Assembly: GCA_947579605.1 (NCBI GenBank)
Contig: OX388307.1
Coordinates: 27,505,237-27,569,236, forward strand
Source: Athripsodes cinereus
Lineage: Eukaryota; Arthropoda; Insecta; Trichoptera; Leptoceridae
Direction of reading: 5' to 3'
Length of the DNA: 64,000 bases
The notes below the pieces were generated by a model. That model searched no databases, had not been told where the DNA came from, and saw only the letters and a list, made by a program, of their open reading frames with translations. Below, piece by piece: positions 24,506 to 34,889 of this stretch. Numbering within the stretch: position 1 is the stretch's first letter; the number at the start of each line of letters is the position of its first letter. Both the position numbers and the translations under genes were made by a program.

Positions 24506-25399
24506 GTATGCAAAGTAAGTTTGCATGGCGATCCATCCTCTATACCTACCCTGCTTGCGCACGACATAAATGTATAGATAAATAAGTGTTCTACATATTT
24601 TCACTTGGCAGGTAATCAATAATCAACACTGTATTGAATATTATGAATAAAGATCATAGAGTTTCTTTTTCTACGTAAGTAGATACTACTGAAAATTATG
24701 AAATAACAAACTTTTTCAGAAGTCATTGACTTATGAAATAATATTTTTCTTATAATCCGTGAGTTCAAAAAAACTGGTTAATTGGAAAAGTTTATTATTT
24801 AAACAAACGAGTCTATAAACTTTGAAAACTTGATCTAATGTTTTTTTCTGATTAAAAATAATGGAAAGTTTTTTTTTTTTACTTGATGAAACACTAGAAA
24901 ATTTGGTTTCTTAAAAAAATTGCTTATGGTGTCATATAATAAGACATCAATTATTATCAAATCGCATAAGATTCATTCATGTTGTCATAGCAATTAAAAC
25001 GCTTTAACATTTTGATAATATTACTCTATAATATGAGTACAAATTACTATGAATGTAATTTATTTAACTTAATGTTAAGTTTATTATGATCTTAACTCAC
25101 GTTTAAAAGTTTTTTTTGGGGGCACAGGTTGGAAATTAGACACTTTTACTCTTAGCATCATTGTCTTGAAAAAATACTGCTGTTCAAATAGGGATTGTCT
25201 GGAAAATTAAGAAATTTTTGTGAATAATCAAAAAGTTTGCCTGATCTAATAAACTGATTAAATACTTTCAAAATGTTGTATGAGCCAACCTTCAGCCAAA
25301 CATCGCAATTTTTGGCCAAATATCTTTGGATATTCTCAAAGCTTACCAACCATATAAGGAATATATTTTTAAAAGTGATTTTATTGGCTTTATTCTCAG

Positions 25400-25552
25400 G
25401 TTCCGATAGAAGCTGCACACCTCTACGATTCTGTTATGATCTACGCTCGTGCTTTAACTGAAGCACTTGCATCTGGTGAAGATCCAAGGAACGGAACAGC
25501 ACTCCTTAATAGAATCCTTTCTAGATCATATAAATCTATACAAGGCTATGAC
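25400..25552 (+). CDS. Receptor guanylate cyclase exon 5 (ANF-receptor domain)
   Basis: Acceptor TTCTCAG, donor GTAAGT; phase 0 on both sides, 51 codons. It encodes the conserved helix AAHLYDSVMIYARALTEAL, the most recognisable motif of receptor guanylate cyclase ectodomains (compare 'a.lYDaVllYa.al.e'), then a glycine/asparagine loop with an N-G-T glycosylation site, and SRSYKSIQGYD, which fits the 'm.nrtf.Gi.G' motif. Overlapping open frames on both strands here are shadows of this exon. Confidence 0.94.
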
Positions 25553-26559
25553 GTAAGTAAACAATTTATGTAAATAATTATTTTGTGATGTCAAAATCAA
25601 CTGTTTATTCATAAAATGTCTGAATATTGTAATTAAACTTTCATTTCTGTCTGACATTTGAATCTTTACTTCCGACAATATTATGATTGCTTTCTGTTAA
25701 GTATATGAAATAAGAAGCCCTTGACATAATTATGACGCATGCCTATGTTTGGTGGAAAATAATTTAAATTCACTTTTAGGTAGAGTAGACGATTAATGAC
25801 TTCCCTTGTTTCTTCTACTTATTTCTATCGGTCATTTATTTATGCTTTTCGTCCACTTGGTTTCACATTTTATGTTATTTCAATTTGGATAATGTTGGTA
25901 ATGTTCATAATTTATTGACCAAACTTTCATCAACTTGCAAGTACCTATCTGTCTTCATTTATTATATTTTATTTTCTCCTATTGATATTTCGTTCAAGAA
26001 ACTATAACCTACATATTATTACGATAATAATCCAATATTCAAGTACCTTTTCTTTCATCAATCATACAACTTTGATAAAGAACAGGACTCTTATAATTTA
26101 ATATCGAAAAATGTTTCATAGAAAAATGATAGAAACGTTTTCATATTATTTTTAATTTTCATATTAAATTGTAGACTTTAAACCATAATTTTATATTCCG
26201 GCGATTTTTGAACATCTTTGTGCAAAAGATACTGAAATGTATCCATAACTGCTTAAAATTATTTTTCATAATCTATATCACTTATACGCATAATATACTC
26301 AGAGACTACCCACACACCTCTGTTGCCTAATGGTTACAACACTTGTAGGTGCTGAGTTCAATTCCTTGTAATTTCGGTTGGCTGGACGAAGTCGCTATAA
26401 TAAAATATAATAATAACTAGACACTTGGTGTGTGGCCGGGGCAGCATTTCTCGCTTTAATGCGACATTAAATCCTGTTTTTGCATGTGTGTGTCGTTATG
26501 GAGATACATATCTCCAGGTACGGCACGAGATATGTGGCGGGCGCTGCCCTTAAATTTAA

Positions 26560-26765
26560 AAATAACTAGACAACTTACAAGATACGCCGTTTTGTGGAAA
26601 AACCATCCAAAGGGCCCATTCAAAAATCCTAACACCTCCTGAGCAATAGGGTTTTTAACCTCGCCTTGAACCCTCCACACTCTCCAGAGTCCGCAAATCA
26701 TAGGGAATTTCGTTCCACAGCAACTATACAGCGATGAGTGCAATATGAGAGAATCAGCTTCATCA
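26560..26765 (-). mobile_element. LINE C-terminal remnant
   Basis: The minus strand reads LWNEIPYDLRTLESVEG, the 'vWN.LP..lR...s...Fk' tail of many LINE polyproteins. The overlapping 105-codon ORF 26456-26773 is in another frame and is a shadow. A diverged sister copy lies at 27680-27870 on the plus strand. Confidence 0.6.
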
Positions 26766-27679
26766 CTTAGCATGATGCGTGTAGTTTAATTATTTATTTA
26801 TTTCTTCACTGTACATTTTCAATTTCAATTTCAATTTATTCAATTATAAACAATACCTCAAAACAGCAACTAAGGTTGCTGGTGTCAGAGGCGTGCAGTA
26901 TTACAAATCTGGTAAAACAATTCATAAATTTAAATTATTTGATATTATAGTAAAATATAAGACACATTCATAACAGTATTACAAAATAAAACAGTATCAT
27001 TAAAATATCATTCGTACAAATATTATTTTTATTAGCAATAAAGAATAAAATAAACAAAAACTACATAATTAATCCGTTTTCAGCTGGTGCATACTTATTT
27101 ACATGTTAAAAAAAATCTTTTTCATCATAAATACCTTTTTATTCTGATTATATTAAGTTTTTATTCTGTCACGCATTTTCGAGAAAATGACAAGAGATGA
27201 AAAAAGCTTCCAATGTATAAAATATCAGAAGAATATTAAATTATGGTAAGTACACACCCAAAATGCCACAGGCAAATATCAAATATAGAATTTTAATTTA
27301 GATCGTTGCTTAGCGGAAATATATTATAAAATATACAGTATCATATTTATTCTGAATAATTTACAGTTTATTTATTTAATTTTTACCTATTTCTAGAGAA
27401 ATCAGTTGGGATTTATTGATTTTAACAAAATCATCAACAATTTTTTTACAGATGAAAAAATTATTGGAAATTTTACTGATATTTTGTTTTGAGATGAAAA
27501 AAGCTCACATATTACTTATAATAAAGGAAAAGATACCAATAATTTATAGTTTTCCATAGTCTCATCTATTTCATGTTAATCGTGGTGTACCTACATCTCG
27601 GAGTTCTACATTTCTGAGGAGGCAACGGAAAAACAAAAATCAGTAATGTCTGCTAAGCTTGTGGTGCTGCGTAGGGGGA

Positions 27680-27870
27680 GTCTGGCTAACTATGTTGACC
27701 GTGCTTTCTGTGTGCTGGTTCGTTGCTGTGGAACAAAATTCCCTATGATTTGCGGACTCTGAAGAGTGTGGAGTTGTTAAGGTGTAAAGGTTAAAAACCC
27801 TTTTGCTCAGGTGTTATCATTCTTGAATGGGGCCCTTGCGTTGGTTTCTTTTTTACAAAACGGCACATGT
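27680..27870 (+). mobile_element. LINE C-terminal remnant (sister of 26560-26765)
   Basis: Reads LWNKIPYDLRTLKSVEL, then a frameshifted KPFCSGVIILEWGPC, parallel to the minus-strand copy 1 kb upstream. It ends 76 bp before exon 6. Confidence 0.6.
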
Positions 27871-27945
27871 AAAAAAAGTTGTCTTGTTATTATTATTAAT
27901 TGATATTGCCACATGTTTATTATCAATCAATATTGTTTGCTTCAG

Positions 27946-28092
27946 GTTTTCATCGACGCAAGTGGTGACGCTGAAGGCAACTTCACTGTTGTAGCATTGC
28001 TGGATGATCTGCAAGTCAACGGCTCTTTAAGAATGAGTATGCAACCTGTGGGGTACTTCAGCTATGGCGCTAACAGTTCAGGAACTTTGCCC
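27946..28092 (+). CDS. Receptor guanylate cyclase exon 6 (ANF-receptor domain, C-terminal lobe)
   Basis: Acceptor TTGCTTCAG, donor GTTAGT; phase 0 both sides, 49 codons. VFIDASGDAEGNFTVVALLD matches the family strand pattern 'v.iD..GdR..dysl..l'. It goes on to MQPVGYFSYGANSSGTLP, with N-F-T and N-S-S glycosylation sequons. The open frame runs past the donor to a TAA in the intron, so a read-through transcript would stop soon after. The donor choice is supported by the clean join to exon 7. Confidence 0.92.
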
Positions 28093-28758
28093 GTTAGTAT
28101 GACTAAATAATGAATATTATTATATGAATGAATATCAAAAAAAAATCCATCATGTTTTCTTCGTAATCCTTAATTCTTCGTTCTGTGAAATTCATTATTT
28201 TCCATTCAGAATGCTTTGAAAATTTGTTTAATATTCATGGATAAACCTTCCTAAAAGCAGGCCTAATTGTATTTAAAATAATAACTATATCCTTCTATTC
28301 TGGGTAAACGTCAAAAAAGTAAAATTTGATAAAAAATTTCATGACATTATTATAATTGCAATGAAAATTCAAATTAACATGAATGTAAATAATATGTTAA
28401 GTACTATCAGTTTGAAGGAAAGCTTTAATTAGTCATTTCAAGTTCGTCGATAGCCTCGTGAACAGGGGGTCCGTGGTTCGATCCCAGGTACCGGCAAACT
28501 CTCCTTTCACGGCACAAGCTTTTAGCTTACTGTGAAAGGTGTATAAGGTTGTATTTGGGTTTATAACAAAACCCAGATATATCTTCTTTTTTTTAAATGT
28601 ATGAATTTAAATTCCACGTTTTCGCTTTTGAGTCATATTTCTGTGTACACTTATATTAAAAAACAAGCTTTTTATTTAGCTTGAAAAAAGAATATAAATT
28701 TAGTTAACTCCATCTTATATAAGCTTCTTAATTAATGTTCATATTATTGCGTTCTCAG
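28093..28758. other. Intron 6 of the cyclase gene (666 bp)
   Basis: Phase-0 intron from a GTTAGT donor. Its only recognisable content is one tRNA-like SINE copy (28440-28590). Confidence 0.85.
28440..28590 (+). repeat. tRNA-like SINE (family C)
   Basis: AAGTTCGTCGATAGCC, B box GGTTCGATCCCAGG (close to the tRNA consensus), CTTACTGTGAAAGGTGTATA, and tail TATAACAAAACCCAGATATA. Confidence 0.8.
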
Positions 28759-28937
28759 GAATTTTTGTACTTGGATCCAAGTCGACCTATACAGTGGATT
28801 GGAGGACAACCTCCAAGAGCAGAACCTGCATGTGGCTTCTTCAGAGAAAAGTGTGAGCGTCCTTTAGATTGGAGGCTGTTAGCTGTAACTGCTTTCGTTG
28901 GTCTGACGGCTATCGTAGCGGCTGTATTTCTACTCAA
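28759..28937 (+). CDS. Receptor guanylate cyclase exon 7 (juxtamembrane and transmembrane helix)
   Basis: Acceptor TTCTCAG, donor GTAAGT; enters phase 0, leaves phase 2. It starts EFLYLDPSRPIQWIGGQPP, the 'i.W.gg..P' strand seen in receptor cyclases just before the membrane, followed by the Cys pair ACGFFREKCERPLDW typical of the juxtamembrane disulphide. Next is one hydrophobic helix of about 19 residues (LLAVTAFVGLTAIVAAVFLL) and the stop-transfer KHYRYEQK, shared with exon 8. This fixes topology: exons 1-7 outside, exons 8-15 in the cytosol. Confidence 0.95.
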
Positions 28938-29221
28938 GTAAGTGTTATACATTATACTTATTTATTTATTTATATTTACAAACATTTACGGTACATGCCT
29001 TTTAAACACACATACATAATATGTACAAGAACAACAGTGACTGCAAACAATTCTAAAAAAATAATATAAAAGTCAATTTAGGTTACTAATTAGACAAAAG
29101 CAAACAAAAAATAATGAAGCAATCCAAAACAATTTAAAAATATCAACAGGATATAAAATCCAACAAGATAATTGACTGACAAAAAATGAAAAGAAAAATT
29201 AAATAATGAAATACTTGTAGG

Positions 29222-29312
29222 TACTACTGCTATATACCATGACGGCATATCCCACAATTGGGGAAGCCAGCAGACCAACTGCATGTTTTAAACATGCAAG
29301 CTGTCTAGGTTT
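29222..29312 (+). repeat. SINE-like family B, 5' part
   Basis: ATACCATGACGGCATATCCC, AGCCAGCAGACCAACTGCAT and AAACATGCAAGCTGTC, then the match stops. Confidence 0.7.
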
Positions 29313-29489
29313 TTTTTACTAAATATTTTTTTCATATTCTATTATCCTATTAAAATTTCTTATGAAAGCCTTATTTCTATAGCTCAGTAGAACGGAATTG
29401 TAACATAATAATTTTTAAAGCTGTGTGAAAGTGTTATCGAGCTTATAATATTTCATAAACTAAATCACACATTATAAGTGGATGAACTT

Positions 29490-29625
29490 TTTATTATTAA
29501 TGTATTCTTTATTGTACTTTGATTACAAGCAATTTTACACAGAAATGCGTTTATTCGATATATAAACTCAATCAATATTCAGAAGGAGAGTTTATCGTGG
29601 TGCCCATAAACAGTTAACAATTTAA
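29490..29625 (-). repeat. LINE 3' tail, family A
   Basis: On plus: ATGTATTCTTTATTGTACTTTGATTACAAGC, then AATCAATATTCAGAAGGAGAG and TTTATCG, the reverse of the family A tail. Confidence 0.65.
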
Positions 29626-30015
29626 TTGAAATCATTATAGGTATTATGCAGCTAAAAATATGAAAATTCTTACTCAAACATCACAGATTTTTTTCTATGT
29701 ATATATTTATTAATTTAACATCGTATGGCTTCCAGCTATTTACAACATTATTACAACAAAAGATATGGATATTTACAGAACACATAAAACTCTATCTATC
29801 ATTAAAACAATAAGTAAAATAAAAGAACAAGTTACGTAACTCTATCGGGAAAACGCGTGTATTTAATTTCTTGAATTAATTAAATTTAACAATGAAGATT
29901 AGTTCTACCTATACTAATTAATTCAAACATATTCGTACTTGTTCTTGATTCTACGTATTGTTTTTGTGCTTTTAATAAGCTAATATTATTTTATTATTAA
30001 ATGATCATTTTTCAG

Positions 30016-30127
30016 ACATTACAGATACGAACAAAAGCTAGCATGTCTACTTTGGAAGATTGACTTGAAGGATATCACAATCATTCCCATTGAAACAGCT
30101 GACTCTGTAGCCAGAAGCAAAAGTGTG
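30016..30127 (+). CDS. Receptor guanylate cyclase exon 8 (cytoplasmic juxtamembrane)
   Basis: Acceptor TTTTCAG, donor GTAAGT; enters phase 2, leaves phase 0. It encodes HYRYEQKLACLLWKIDLKDI and then TIIPIETADSVARSKSV. The motif 'yR.E..La..lWkI...di' directly after the TM helix is characteristic of the NPR and related receptor cyclase families. The serine-rich end is where NPR-A carries regulatory phosphorylation sites near the kinase-homology domain, but no site is shown here. It is followed by the largest intron, 15.0 kb. Confidence 0.93.
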
Positions 30128-30309
30128 GTAAGTTTTATCGTGCATATTACTTTAAATTCCTCTTACTTCACGAAGTAATACATTTTTTTCAGCGTGTAAT
30201 GGATACACCTGATATTCATTCTGAGATTTTTACACATAGTGTATATAAAGGAAATTAAATTAAGTTAATTAGCAGGGTTACTCTTGACACAATCTAAATT
30301 CGATCTTAA

Positions 30310-31251
30310 CCCTTAATTAGTCGCATGGGGTCAAAGCAATTTCGCATTAAAAAATTAAGCATTTGCTGCTTCACGAATTTCCCCGCACCCTCGCTAGCTT
30401 CATAACCCGGGTCGAAGTTTGTATTCCAATAGCGACCAAGTCACGGGAGTGGAAGGGCGCGTCGCTGCGCTCTTGAACGTTGACCCCATGCGAGTAATTA
30501 CGTAACTTTTTTGAAAATATGAGTTTTTTATTTTATGTATTTTTTGTGTATTATGAGCACCAAAGAAGAAATGGATACCAATGATCACTTGTGTGGTACA
30601 TACAGCGTAGAAAGGAGAACCAAACGATGGCCGTTAGCCATTTTTTTTCCATCTTATAAATGCACTCGTTTTACTTAGAGCAAATTACGAACAAAATAAC
30701 GTACTCACGTGAGGCGTCATTTTTTGCGGCAATTGTCTATTGAACTTGTTCATAATCACCAGAAACGACAAATTAATGTCAATGCAACTCCTAAGATTGT
30801 AAAAAAACGGTTTTGGAAGTGCATGCGTTGAAAAACCGCGTCCCACCAACAACTGTAAAACGTGGGCGTTGCAACAACTGCCCGCGAAAAAACGATCAAA
30901 CAAAATACGCAAGTTTATGTGCGATGATCACTCTCAAATATACTGTCAACAGGGTAATAAAAGTAATTCGGAAAATTCCTAAAAATATTCTTAAATTTTA
31001 ACTTTGATCTCAGTATAAGTACAAGTTGTTAATTTTTGATAATTAATTTAATTTAGCTTTTTTTGTTTAATTAGATATTTAGTTCATGTTATTCCTTTTA
31101 AATATAATAGAATTAATAAAGCACTTTATAAAAAACAAGTTTTATTTACTACACAACGTTTAAAAAATAAAAAAAATATTCCTACAATTTGGGGTCACCG
31201 GTGACCCCATGCGAGCAGTTATGTAGTTTTCTTCGTGCGAGTAATTAAGGG
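30310..31251 (+). mobile_element. piggyBac-like element, internally deleted (942 bp)
   Basis: TTAA lies directly outside both ends (30306-30309 and 31252-31255). The termini are inverted: CCCTTAATTAGTCGCATGGG on the left, and GTGCGAGTAATTAAGGG on the right. CCCTT ends with TTAA duplication define piggyBac. The inner plus-strand ORF 30813-31001 keeps KRGRCNNCPRKNDQTKYASL followed by C, which resembles the Cys-rich C-terminal domain of piggyBac transposases; the catalytic part is gone. Confidence 0.92.
30813..31001 (+). pseudogene. piggyBac transposase C-terminal remnant
   Basis: About 62 codons with the pattern R-C-x2-C-P-R-K-x-D, the usual start of the zinc-binding C-terminal domain of piggyBac-type transposases, which helps bind the element ends. 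Later cysteines of the domain are few, and the catalytic Asp residues are absent. It cannot work as a transposase. Confidence 0.65.
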
Positions 31252-31556
31252 TTAATCTTGTTTTGATATTAATCGTACGACTGGCGAAGGGACTATAGTC
31301 AAAAATAAGGCTCTACCGCTACCGCCGTATTGAGATGCAGGTTTTTTTCCTAAATCCACTACCAACCTACTTCATATTTACAATAGGAGCATATCGCTTA
31401 CTATGATGGTGTTTGGAGGCATATGAATTTTTATCAAACCCAAAACCGGATTCATATTTTTTTTAAATTATCTGAGGAAAAAACTTATTTTGGATTAAAA
31501 ACCTAGGTATTTTGGATAACAATAGATTTATAAATTAACATGTAATAGAATAATAA

Positions 31557-31700
31557 CTAGGTTAGTTGGAAGAGATCGCGCCTTTGCGATAAACTCGCCC
31601 CCTGTATATTGATTGTATTTAATTTGAATGTATACCTTTTATGTAATTGTTTTTTATCAATGCACAGTAAAGAATGAATAAATAAATAAATATAGTTATT
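31557..31700 (+). repeat. LINE 3' tail, family A
   Basis: TAGGTTAGTTGGAAGAGATC, TTTGCGATAAACTCGCCCCC, CAATGCACAGTAAAGAATGA and (AATA)n. It is close to the family consensus. Confidence 0.8.
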
Positions 31701-31704
31701 ATAT

Positions 31705-31706
31705 TT

Positions 31707-31773
<67 letters not shown>
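31705..31773. repeat. 69-bp homopolymer A tract
   Basis: An uninterrupted run of A shortly after the LINE tail at 31557-31700. It may be an expanded poly(A) tail of that or another retroelement. Its true length is likely to be uncertain, because such runs are prone to sequencing and assembly error. Confidence 0.95.
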
Positions 31774-31775
<2 letters not shown>

Positions 31776-31984
31776 ATGTCAGGTGTTCTCATAACTTCTT
31801 TTATTAATTCAGCAAATTAAATTTAGCGCTGAGACATTTCATGAAGTCTAAAATAAATCCTACTTGAAAATTCATCCCGACCTATTGTTTTTTATATGTA
31901 TAGAATAATTTTTAAAAAATAGAACACATAAGGCATTTCTAAATTCCAGTCTTTCAGATTTTGACGAAGATTGTGTAAATTTTT

Positions 31985-32100
31985 GTTTACATATATATTT
32001 ATTTTACGTATTTCCTGTACATTGATTACAATAAGTGATTTTACATAATTATGAATTATCCATATTAAATACAGTCAATAAACAGAGGACGAATTTATGT
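31985..32100 (-). repeat. LINE 3' tail, family A
   Basis: ATTTATTTTACGTATTTCCTGTACATTGATT, then ACAGTCAATAAACAGAGGAC, the reverse-oriented family A tail. It abuts a family B copy. Confidence 0.65.
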
Positions 32101-32107
32101 GCCATGG

Positions 32108-32278
32108 TGCACCCGGAAAAAAAATTGGTTTCCCACAATTTTTCGTAAGTTTTCGAGTGCATTGAATAAATACATTTTTACATCTGAAATTCAGCGATGA
32201 GGCTTGCCACCTATCCTTAATATCTTAATTTATTGTTGGTACGGAGAATCTGTAGGCCTTGATGGTATGGTGGCATTA
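32108..32278 (-). repeat. SINE-like family B copy
   Basis: GCACCCGG, CGTAAGTTTTCGAGTGCAT, AAATTCAGCGATGAGGCTTG and GGTACGGAGA. The core CAGCTGG segment is lost by deletion. Confidence 0.65.
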
Positions 32279-32938
32279 GTTGGAATTAACACAATGGTGA
32301 ATATATAAAACATTATAATGATGTGAAATTACGAATAGCGAATATTTTTTTTTTCACCATTGATGTCATAAAATTTCTTACTACCTACTGCTTCTTAACA
32401 TAAACATCCCTCGAGTTCTCAAACTTTATAAAGTTTAGCCAATAATATTCGTGCATCAGCAGATACATGAGAATGCAGCAAGTGTTCATTCTTATATGAC
32501 AAAGGCATACTTAACATCTTGCAAACTGTATTGTAAAGGATAGCGTTCAATGACTTAAGGAGAATATCGACTGTCCAGTCCAATAACTCAACAGGCAGAA
32601 ATGTCGTAAAGTCGAGGAATCGCCACTTTTGTAATTTTAGTATATTTATACTACGCTTTAAACACAACAGGGAGTAAAAAATACTTGACAATAATCGCAC
32701 TGTTAAAGCCATAATTGCCTTTGTACCGTTCAATAGTTATAAATAATTCGATATATTTTTTTTTGTGGAATTGAAAATAGGTTCACTTTTTTTTACAAAA
32801 CTAAATATGCAAAGGGTTCCGTGTATTTTTTAAAGTTAATTGTTTGTGGAAAAGAAAAAGTAGCGTTAATTGTGATTGTGTGTATTACTTACCATTAATT
32901 TTTTTTTTAATTTTCCACTTGTTGAGTTATGGAACTGG

Positions 32939-33138
32939 GGCCTGAGTCAATAACACACTTTCGCGTCACGTTCCCGCTCCGTTAGCATTCGGGTGCAGAC
33001 GATGTTGCGCCAAAGTGTTAATTTTCGTAACTATTGTGTATCTTAGCAACGAAATTGACACTTGCTTGCAACTTCGTCTATACTCGAACGTTAACGGAGC
33101 GGGAACGTGACGCGAAAGTGTGTTAATTGACTCAGGCC
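32939..33138. mobile_element. MITE with 45-bp terminal inverted repeats (200 bp)
   Basis: GGCCTGAGTCAATAACACAC ... GTTCCCGCTCCGTTA on the left is matched almost perfectly by the reverse complement of the right end (TAACGGAGCGGGAAC ... TTGACTCAGGCC). The interior has no ORF. A target-site duplication is not clear (CTGG lies near both ends), so the superfamily is open. The GC-rich arms stand out in AT-rich DNA. Confidence 0.85.
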
Positions 33139-33665
33139 TCTGGGCAGTCAATATATCTTTACGCCTGCAGCCCTACTCCCGACACAATCTAAATACGATC
33201 TAATCTTGTTTGCATCTTAAAATGGCGAATTCGTACTTTTGAACACGATCTAAATCTTAACTTTTAGACCGATCTACTTTGATGTCTTAAAAATTCGTTA
33301 AGATCTTAAAATTTGTATGAAATCGGTACTCTTGACACAACATTGCCAAGGTCAAATCTTAATAGACGTCTTAAACGCAATCTAACAACTGTCAAAACTT
33401 AAGATTGCTATGGAGGTACATTTTAGCAATCTAAAAGTATTTTTCCACCTTTTAAACTTTATGTGCGACGCAAGTTTGTTTATTTTTTAGAATAATATTT
33501 ATTTTAGTGTATTTCCAATACTTTTTTTTTATCTTGCTGTGTTTTTTACGCAAATAAAATTTGGTGTTGTTTGTTAGTTTTGTCGGAGTCGTTTGTTTTG
33601 AAGTGTAGTTGTGAAACTAGTTTTAAATCGAATAATACATTGTGGAATTATGTCGTGAACAGTGA

Positions 33666-33962
33666 ATGTGTTGTTTATTTGACCACTGTCCTATATTCTC
33701 ATTCATTGGAGATATACAAGGCCTCCATCCTGTAACAGGCGACGCAAAGAACATGGTTTCGGACCCTCGAGATTCTAGTCTAGCGGGCTATAAGAAGATG
33801 AGTGAAAAATATTATTTCAAAACTACATTATTGTTCTACAATGACTCAACTGGATTGGCCATAACATCAGGCACCCTCATCACCTTCGAGGAGGGCAAGA
33901 CCAAAGGCAGAAATGCTAAATTCCGACCAAGAGACACCTATATGGATCAAATGATGATATGA
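33666..33962 (+). CDS. Unidentified 98-codon ORF inside the Harbinger-like element
   Basis: It contains DIQGLHPVTGDAKNMVSDPR and, later, ITFEEGKTKGRNAKFRPRDT. Composition is more protein-like (charged, few repeats) than other short ORFs in the window. I do not recognise the family. It could be a remnant of an element-encoded or captured exon, or chance. No splice or start evidence. Confidence 0.25.
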   Translation: MCCLFDHCPIFSFIGDIQGLHPVTGDAKNMVSDPRDSSLAGYKKMSEKYYFKTTLLFYNDSTGLAITSGTLITFEEGKTKGRNAKFRPRDTYMDQMMI

Positions 33963-34112
33963 ACTTACTGTGGTACGTACGTAGAATTAAAGGTTAATTT
34001 CTATAATAGGTTATCCAGTAGTACCCATTAGGAAAAGATATAAATTGATGATCATAGTTGTATTTTTTATTATTATTGTCGTTCACTGTATACCATTACA
34101 AGATATGGAAAT

Positions 34113-34792
34113 AATGTATTATTTGTGTAACACAAGCAAAAAGTATTTAGAATTTCTTCTCCATTCCTCCCTATTTTATGCTAGTCAACATTTAAGAAAG
34201 GGACTCCCACCATTTACCCCTGGATGTTTCAGGAACATCAGTTCTCATATCATCCAATTTCTGCTAGCCTCTTTTTACTACTACACCGTTATAGCATATC
34301 TCACAACTGGGATGGCAAGCAGACCAGCTGCATGTAATAAACTTCCAAGGTGTCCTCTTCATGTCAACAAAAATTTTAAACATTCAGGATGGATGGGACA
34401 TTGGTCTCTTTAATTCGGTGAATTTCTGCTATACATGAACTTTTAAAAAAATAAATACTACATATCTACATAAAAATAATTCGAAATTATGGAGTATTTA
34501 TGTGTTCACGCCAGACACACATTTTCCTAAAATTTTGTTGGCATGAAGAGGACACCTTGGAAGTTTATTACACGCAGCTGGTCTGCTGGCCACCCCAATT
34601 GTGAGATATGCTATAATGGTGTAGTAGTGGTAGTAGTGAAGATGCTAGCAGAATTTGGATGATATTAGAACTGATGTTCTTGAAACATCCAGGGGTAAAT
34701 GGTGGGAGTCCTTTTCTTAAATGTAGACTAGCATAAAATAGGGAGAAATGGAGAAGAAATTACAAATACTTTTTACTTGTGTTACACAAATT
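34113..34792. repeat. Large inverted duplication, arms about 265 bp
   Basis: The left arm (about 34113-34378) and right arm (about 34531-34792) are reverse complements. Both contain GTGTAACACAAG, CTATTTTATGCTAGTC, ACCCCTGGATGTTTC, a family B core (CAGACCAGCTGCATGT) and CTTCATG segments. The spacer is about 150 bp. Arm divergence is a few percent, so a transcript through it would form a long hairpin. Confidence 0.88.
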
Positions 34793-34889
34793 TCACATTA
34801 TTTTCCCTTATTAAATAATGTTTCGTTTACAGGTTATATTTGGATATTATTTAGCTCTTGGAATCCTTCTCAACTGTCCAGATAGCCTT

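Larger units (their letters stand above)
21435..25399. other. Intron 4 of the cyclase gene (4.0 kb)
   Basis: Phase-0 intron. It holds a CTGATGATG-type tail (21813-21880), a SINE-like copy on the minus strand (22826-23069), a tRNA-like SINE (23799-23970), an RTE-type LINE C-terminal piece (24100-24310) and a SINE-like copy (24341-24505). 21890-22820, 23070-23795 and 24510-25395 show nothing recognisable. Confidence 0.75.
25553..27945. other. Intron 5 of the cyclase gene (2.4 kb)
   Basis: Phase-0 intron. It contains two related LINE C-terminal remnants, one on each strand (26560-26765 minus, 27680-27870 plus), and a weak tRNA-like sequence near 26320-26385. 25560-26300 and 26800-27650 are AT-rich without recognisable content. 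Confidence 0.75.
28938..30015. other. Intron 7 of the cyclase gene (1.1 kb)
   Basis: Phase-2 intron. It holds a LINE-like 3' tail in minus orientation near 28955-29010, a truncated SINE-like copy (29222-29312) and another minus-strand LINE tail (29490-29625). The rest is AT-rich. Confidence 0.8.
30274..31275 (+). mobile_element. Harbinger-like left end interrupted by a piggyBac insertion
   Basis: CAGGGTTACTCTTGACACAA at 30274 and, after the piggyBac insertion, TTAATCTTGTTTTGAT together match the left end at 33168-33210 (CTACTCCCGACACAATC ... ATCTAATCTTGTTT). The rest of this copy seems lost. Its end and its relation to the larger element downstream are uncertain. Confidence 0.45.

Noticed and set aside
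25158..25461. ORFs on both strands across the intron 4 / exon 5 border
   Set aside because: They overlap exon 5 in wrong frames or continue into the intron.
26456..26773. 105-codon minus-strand ORF
   Set aside because: The LINE motif LWNEIPYDLR is in a different frame, so this ORF is a shadow over the remnant and its 3' region.
34045..34413. 122-codon plus-strand ORF
   Set aside because: It runs through the inverted duplication and a SINE-like copy; the translation has no protein-like features.
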